Assembly (NCBI GenBank): GCA_043748015.1
Contig: JAYTOA010000191.1
Location: forward strand, 1 to 15,881
Source of the DNA: JAIBBG01 sp043748015
Lineage (GTDB): Bacteria; Bacteroidota; Bacteroidia; Flavobacteriales_D; Sanyastnellaceae
Direction of reading: 5' to 3'
DNA: 15,881 nucleotides
This document shows, one piece after another, positions 12,681 through 15,881 of this stretch. The first letter of the stretch is position 1; each line of letters starts with the position of its first letter. The translations under genes and the position numbers were made by a program. The notes below the pieces were generated by a model. That model saw nothing but the letters and a program-made list of their open reading frames with translations, was not told the origin of the DNA and ran no database searches.

Positions 12681-13232
12681 ATGTCAAGGATAGGAAAATC
12701 ACCAATTACAATTACGAAAGGCGTTGAGATTACTCACAACGATGGAGTAGTAATGGTAAAAGGACCAAAAGGCCAATTGAGCCAGGAAATCGATTCTGCG
12801 ATCAGCTTGAATATTGCTGATGGTGAAGTCGTGCTCACCAGAGATAGTGATCATAAAGACGTGCGTTCAAAGCATGGCTTGTATCGCGCTCTTTTGAATA
12901 ACATGGTGACAGGTGTAAGCACCGGTTGGACCAAAAAACTTGAAATGATTGGTGTAGGTTATCGTTGCAAGTCTACAGGCCAGCAATTGGAACTTACATT
13001 GGGATATAGCCACCCAATCATTTTTGAACTGCCGAAAGAAATTACTGTGACTGCTAAGTCTGAAAAAGGAGAAAATCCTTCAATCACACTTGAGTGTCAT
13101 GATAAACAGCTTCTCGGACAGGTAGCGGCCAAAATCCGCAGCCTGAGAAAGCCTGAGCCATACAAAGGTAAAGGTGTGAGATATGTAGGTGAATTTGTAC
13201 GTAAGAAAGCTGGTAAGTCAGCAGCTAAATAA
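12681..13232 (+). CDS. rplF: 50S ribosomal protein uL6 (L6)
   Basis: uL6 sits near the factor-binding site and sarcin-ricin loop and is needed for late 50S assembly. It has 183 residues. MSRIGKSPITITKGVEI, VKGPKGQL, the second-domain GVGYRCKSTGQQLELTLGYS and the signature PEPYKGKGVRYVGEFVRKKAG (start at residue 158) are diagnostic. Two repeated alpha/beta domains are expected from this length. The leader AATTTTTTGACCA has no Shine-Dalgarno sequence. It lies 26 bases after rpsH and 16 before rplR. Confidence 0.97.
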   Translation: MSRIGKSPITITKGVEITHNDGVVMVKGPKGQLSQEIDSAISLNIADGEVVLTRDSDHKDVRSKHGLYRALLNNMVTGVSTGWTKKLEMIGVGYRCKSTGQQLELTLGYSHPIIFELPKEITVTAKSEKGENPSITLECHDKQLLGQVAAKIRSLRKPEPYKGKGVRYVGEFVRKKAGKSAAK

Positions 13233-13248
13233 AAATTGAATTAAAGCA

Positions 13249-13602
13249 ATGGCATTCAGCAAAGAAGCTCGTAGAGCAAAAATTCGCACACGAATCAGGG
13301 CTAGTATCAAAGGAACAGCTCAAAGACCTCGTCTTTCAGTATTCCGCAGTAACAAGCAGATTTATGCGCAACTTATTGACGATCAGAAGGGTGTAACTAT
13401 CGCTTCAGCTTCATCCAACGTGATGAAAGACGCGCAGTCGGTTGCCAAACTTGATCAGGCGAAGTTGGTGGGTAAAACTATCGCGGAGCGTGCTCAAGCG
13501 GCAGGAATCAACGAGGTCGTATTCGATCGCGGAGGCTACCTTTATCATGGACGTGTTAAATCATTGGCCGAAGCAGCTCGCGAAGCAGGCCTTAAATTCT
13601 AA
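13249..13602 (+). CDS. rplR: 50S ribosomal protein uL18 (L18)
   Basis: uL18 delivers 5S rRNA to the 50S subunit together with uL5. It has 117 residues, as in E. coli. The basic N-terminus (SKEARRAKIRTRIRASIKGT) leads to RPRLSVFRSNKQIYAQLIDD, and the C-terminal FDRGGYLYHGRVKSLAEAAR with final EAGLKF is diagnostic. Sixteen bases separate it from rplF and five from rpsE. No irregularities. Confidence 0.97.
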   Translation: MAFSKEARRAKIRTRIRASIKGTAQRPRLSVFRSNKQIYAQLIDDQKGVTIASASSNVMKDAQSVAKLDQAKLVGKTIAERAQAAGINEVVFDRGGYLYHGRVKSLAEAAREAGLKF

Positions 13603-13607
13603 AAGAA

Positions 13608-14120
13608 ATGGCAGACAATAGACCAGTTCGCTCAAGCGAAACAGAACTGAAAGACCGCCTCGTGTCGGTGAACAGGGTAACGAAAGTAACCAAAGGTGGA
13701 CGCACATTCGGATTTGCAGCAATTGTAGTTGTAGGTAACGAAAAAGGTGTTGTTGGACATGGTTTGGGAAAATCTAAAGAGGTTTCTGAGGCAGTGAATA
13801 AAGCTACCGAAGACGCTAAGAAGAATCTCATCAATGTGCCTATCCGTAAGGGAACCATTCCTCACGAACAAAACGGAAAGTTTGGTGGTGCACGTGTGTT
13901 CATTAAGCCTGCTTCTCACGGTACTGGTGTAATAGCCGGCGGTGCTATGCGCGCTGTACTTGAGTCAGCCGGTGTTACTGACGTACTTGCTAAATCAAAA
14001 GGTTCGTCAAACCCGCACAACGTGGTAAAGGCTACTTTGGACGCATTGTCCAAGTTGCGTAACGCAACAGATGTAGCCCGTGTTCGTGGAATTAGTGTTG
14101 ATAAGGTATTCAACGGATAA
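13608..14120 (+). CDS. rpsE: 30S ribosomal protein uS5 (S5)
   Basis: uS5 shapes the mRNA entry channel and affects accuracy. It has 170 residues. VNRVTKVTKGGRTFGFAAIV contains the loop where spectinomycin resistance arises; its Lys-Gly-Gly is wild type. GNEKGVVGHGLGKSKEVSEA, GARVFIKPASHGTGVIAGGA and the helix RAVLESAGVTDVLAKSKGSS match the family. It starts five bases after the rplR stop, so translation is probably coupled. A 47-base spacer with one hairpin separates it from rpmD. Confidence 0.97.
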   Translation: MADNRPVRSSETELKDRLVSVNRVTKVTKGGRTFGFAAIVVVGNEKGVVGHGLGKSKEVSEAVNKATEDAKKNLINVPIRKGTIPHEQNGKFGGARVFIKPASHGTGVIAGGAMRAVLESAGVTDVLAKSKGSSNPHNVVKATLDALSKLRNATDVARVRGISVDKVFNG

Positions 14121-14130
14121 AATGAAAATA

Positions 14131-14152
14131 GAGATGCGGGTAATCGCAGCTC
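14131..14152 (+). repeat. Hairpin in the rpsE-rpmD spacer
   Basis: GAGATGCG (14131-14138) pairs with CGCAGCTC (14145-14152) with one A-G mismatch. The six-base loop GGTAAT could tighten to a GTAA loop through a G-T pair. The 3' arm GCAGCT recalls the second unit of the rpsG-fusA spacer, and it is followed by ATAAAAGAAAAG. It is a likely single member of the operon's hairpin family. Confidence 0.6.
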
Positions 14153-14167
14153 ATAAAAGAAAAGACA

Positions 14168-14347
14168 ATGGCAAAAGTTGTAATCACTCAAATCAAAAGC
14201 GCGATTGATCGTCCTGCTAGGCAGAAAGCGACAATTCAAGCTTTGGGAATAAAGAAACTCCACAATCCGGTTGAGAAAGAACTCACTCCGAATATCAAAG
14301 GCATGATACGCGCTGTCAGCCACATGATCAAAGTGGAGTACAAGTAG
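14168..14347 (+). CDS. rpmD: 50S ribosomal protein uL30 (L30)
   Basis: uL30 is a small non-essential 50S protein near the 5S rRNA region. It has 59 residues, family length. I translated it directly: MAKVVITQIKSAIDRPARQK, ATIQALGIKKLHNPV, then the conserved NIKGMIRAVSHMIKVEYK end. The spacing of RP-RQK-T-QALGIKK is the family hallmark. The ATG follows GAAAAGACA. Its place between rpsE and rplO is standard. A 170-base spacer, the longest inside the operon, follows. Confidence 0.96.
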   Translation: MAKVVITQIKSAIDRPARQKATIQALGIKKLHNPVEKELTPNIKGMIRAVSHMIKVEYK

Positions 14348-14357
14348 GATTAGGTAA

Positions 14358-14372
14358 TAAGCCATCGGCTTA
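14358..14372 (+). other. Short hairpin just after rpmD
   Basis: TAAGCC (14358-14363) and GGCTTA (14367-14372) enclose ATC; flanking GTA and TAC add possible pairs with a small bulge. No T-tract follows, so it is not a rho-independent terminator. It precedes the four-unit array in the same spacer and has a different loop. Confidence 0.45.
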
Positions 14373-14380
14373 CTTGCAAG

Positions 14381-14502
14381 GACTTGATTTATCAAGTCTC
14401 CCATTAGAAAGACCTGATTTATCGGGTCCTCACAACAAGAAAAAAGATGACGTGCGTAGCCTCGTCACAAGAAAATAACGAAATGATGCCGTTTACGGCC
14501 TC
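14381..14502 (+). repeat. Four-unit hairpin array in the rpmD-rplO spacer
   Basis: Unit one is GACTTGA-TTTA-TCAAGTC (14381-14398), seven perfect pairs. Unit two is GACCTGA-TTTA-TCGGGTC (14411-14428), also seven with one G-T, exactly 30 bases later. Unit three has TGACG (14448-14452) and CGTCA (14463-14467) with an inner GC-GTA-GC. Unit four is GCCG-TTTA-CGGC (14488-14499) with outer GA/TC past one mismatch. Linkers are A-rich, for example CACAACAAG and TCAACAAAC. This is the densest member of the operon's hairpin family. Confidence 0.75.
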
Positions 14503-14517
14503 TCAACAAACAACAAC

Positions 14518-14964
14518 ATGAAACTCAATAATCTCAAACCTGCAGCAGGTTCTACACAGACACGCAAGCGCCTTGGTCGTGGTCAGGGATCTGGTCTGGG
14601 TGAAACTTCAGGTCGTGGTAACAAAGGTGCCGGACAGCGTTCTGGAACAAAAAGAAAACTCGGTTTTGAAGGTGGTCAAATGCCATTACAGAGACGTCTT
14701 CCAAAGTTTGGTTTTAAGAACATCAATCGCATTGAATACAAAGGCGTGAATCTGGACTTGATTCAGATGCTTGCTGAAAAGCTGAATGTGACTGAAATCA
14801 GCCATGATACATTCGTTCAGAATGGAATTTGCTCAAAGAAGGATCTTGTTAAGGTTCTTGGTCGTGGCGAATTGAAGTCAAAGGTCAATGTAACGGCCCA
14901 TGGTTTTTCTGCCACCGCTAAGGCAGCTATTGAAAAGGCAGGTGGAACGGTAACCTCTCTCTAA
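14518..14964 (+). CDS. rplO: 50S ribosomal protein uL15 (L15)
   Basis: uL15 is a late-assembling 50S protein with a long Gly/Arg-rich N-terminal arm. It has 148 residues. MKLNNLKPAAGSTQTRKRLG starts it; GRGQGSGLGETSGRGNKGAG, the FEGGQMPLQRRLPKFGF motif and VTAHGFSATAKAAIEKAGG are diagnostic. The ATG follows CAACAAACAACAAC, a leader with no Shine-Dalgarno character at all. It ends nine bases before secY, so translation of secY may be partly coupled to it. Confidence 0.97.
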   Translation: MKLNNLKPAAGSTQTRKRLGRGQGSGLGETSGRGNKGAGQRSGTKRKLGFEGGQMPLQRRLPKFGFKNINRIEYKGVNLDLIQMLAEKLNVTEISHDTFVQNGICSKKDLVKVLGRGELKSKVNVTAHGFSATAKAAIEKAGGTVTSL

Positions 14965-14973
14965 CAGGATTTT

Positions 14974-15881
14974 ATGAAAGGATTCATTAAGAAAATACAA
15001 GACATCTGGCATCACGAAGAATTGCGCAAGAAGATCATCTTTACATTGATGATTTTACTTGTATACCGCATTGGTTCTTTCATCGTTTTGCCCGGAGTTG
15101 ATTCTTCGAAACTAGAAACAGGCGCACAGGGAGGTCTTTTGGGATTTCTAGGTCTATTTACCGGTGGTGCATTCAGTAGAGCTTCTATTTTTGCATTGGG
15201 TATCATGCCATACATCTCGGCATCGATCATTATCCAGTTGCTTGGATTGGCTGTTCCTTCTATTACAAAAATGCAGCGCGAAGGTGAAAGCGGTCGTAAA
15301 AAGATCAATCAATACACGCGTTTGCTCACAATCGGTATCGGTTTGGTGCAAGCTCCGGGTTATATCAAGTCGACTCTTCCAGCAGGTTCGTATCCTGAAG
15401 GTTTCGGTTGGATAGCCGGATCAGTTGCGATTCTCATGTGTAGCACACTGTTTATTATGTGGTTGGGGGAGAAAATTACGGATAAAGGCATTGGAAATGG
15501 TATCTCATTGATCATCATGTGTGGTATCATTTCAGATCTACCTAAAGGATTTATCTCTGAATTCAGGTTGCAGTCGCCATTCTTTTTCTTGATTGAAATT
15601 GCGGTATTGCTCGTGATAGTTGGATTATCTGTTGCGATTATTCAGGCTGTTCGTAGAATTCCGGTTCAAATGGCGAAGATGAATGCCGGTGGTGGACATT
15701 TACCGCAAGGTGAAGGTGCTCGTTCTTATATCCCGCTTCGTGTGAATTCCGCGGGTGTAATGCCTATCATTTTTGCCCAGGCAATTATGTTCGTGCCATT
15801 GTATCTTAGAAATACAGAAACATTCCGTGATAGTGAGGTATTGGCCAATCTGACCAATATTCAAGGTTGGGGATACAACAC
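14974..15881 (+). CDS. secY: SecY, protein translocation channel (partial, 3' end beyond window)
   Basis: SecY is the pore of the SecYEG translocase in the inner membrane. The frame is open from the ATG at 14974 to the window end: 302 full codons of about 440-450. The cytosolic start HHEELRKKIIFTLMILLVYR leads into TM1. GAFSRASIFALGIMPYISAS (65-84) covers the plug and TM2 start. Further TM segments appear near 147-164, 176-187 and 203-224. RRIPVQ (227-232) and YIPLRVNSAGVMPIIFAQ (252-269) are the signatures of the TM6-TM7 cytosolic loop. The start lies nine bases after rplO with AGGA about six bases ahead, a modest ribosome-binding match. It is truncated only by the window edge. Confidence 0.96.
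   Translation, partial: MKGFIKKIQDIWHHEELRKKIIFTLMILLVYRIGSFIVLPGVDSSKLETGAQGGLLGFLGLFTGGAFSRASIFALGIMPYISASIIIQLLGLAVPSITKMQREGESGRKKINQYTRLLTIGIGLVQAPGYIKSTLPAGSYPEGFGWIAGSVAILMCSTLFIMWLGEKITDKGIGNGISLIIMCGIISDLPKGFISEFRLQSPFFFLIEIAVLLVIVGLSVAIIQAVRRIPVQMAKMNAGGGHLPQGEGARSYIPLRVNSAGVMPIIFAQAIMFVPLYLRNTETFRDSEVLANLTNIQGWGYN

Noticed and set aside
14381..14502. CRISPR-like array (regular 30-39 base period)
   Set aside because: The repeated parts are palindromes of changing sequence, not identical direct repeats with unique spacers; no leader or cas genes, and the array lies inside an operon spacer.
1..15881. tRNA, rRNA, transposase, defence or integrase genes
   Set aside because: Looked for and not seen; apart from the T9SS cargo protein, all coding sequence is ribosomal proteins, EF-G and SecY.

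Overview
The window comes from a member of the Bacteroidota, most likely a flavobacterial-type lineage. Four things point there: a secreted protein ending in a type IX secretion (T9SS) type A sorting domain; a short 89-residue zinc-free uS14; a uS12 with an Ala/Lys-rich tail; and a promoter matching the Bacteroidota form TTG-N19-TAnnTTTG. Most start codons follow A-rich leaders rather than Shine-Dalgarno sequences. No genus can be named from the sequence alone.

Layout. Positions 1-221 are non-coding, with one candidate terminator or leader hairpin. Positions 222-1508 encode a repeat-containing T9SS cargo protein unrelated to translation. Positions 1509-1944 are a 436-base spacer that ends in the promoter and 5' leader of a very long ribosomal operon. 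From 1945 to the right edge every gene is on the + strand: rpsL-rpsG-fusA (str), then rpsJ-rplC-rplD-rplW-rplB-rpsS-rplV-rpsC-rplP-rpmC-rpsQ (S10), then rplN-rplX-rplE-rpsN-rpsH-rplF-rplR-rpsE-rpmD-rplO-secY (spc). secY is cut by the window end. The three classical operons are joined without interruption, and tuf is absent between fusA and rpsJ. All r-proteins look intact and of normal length. rpmD (59 codons) and secY were read directly from the sequence.

The genes supply both ribosomal subunits, the translocase EF-G and the SecY channel that receives nascent chains at the tunnel exit formed partly by uL23, uL24 and uL29.

The most unusual signal is in the spacers. Most junctions are 1-40 bases or overlap, but eight are 47-170 bases long, and each of those eight holds one or several short hairpins. 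Many share one design: A-rich flank, AGAY, a 4-8 bp stem, a TTTA or TTCA loop, the complementary stem, then TCTC and an A-rich flank, often in tandem every 30-39 bases. Stems differ between copies but stay complementary, and one 30-base block recurs 11.5 kb away with 26 identical positions. This looks like a dispersed hairpin repeat family embedded in the ribosomal operon mRNA. I do not recognise it as a named element.
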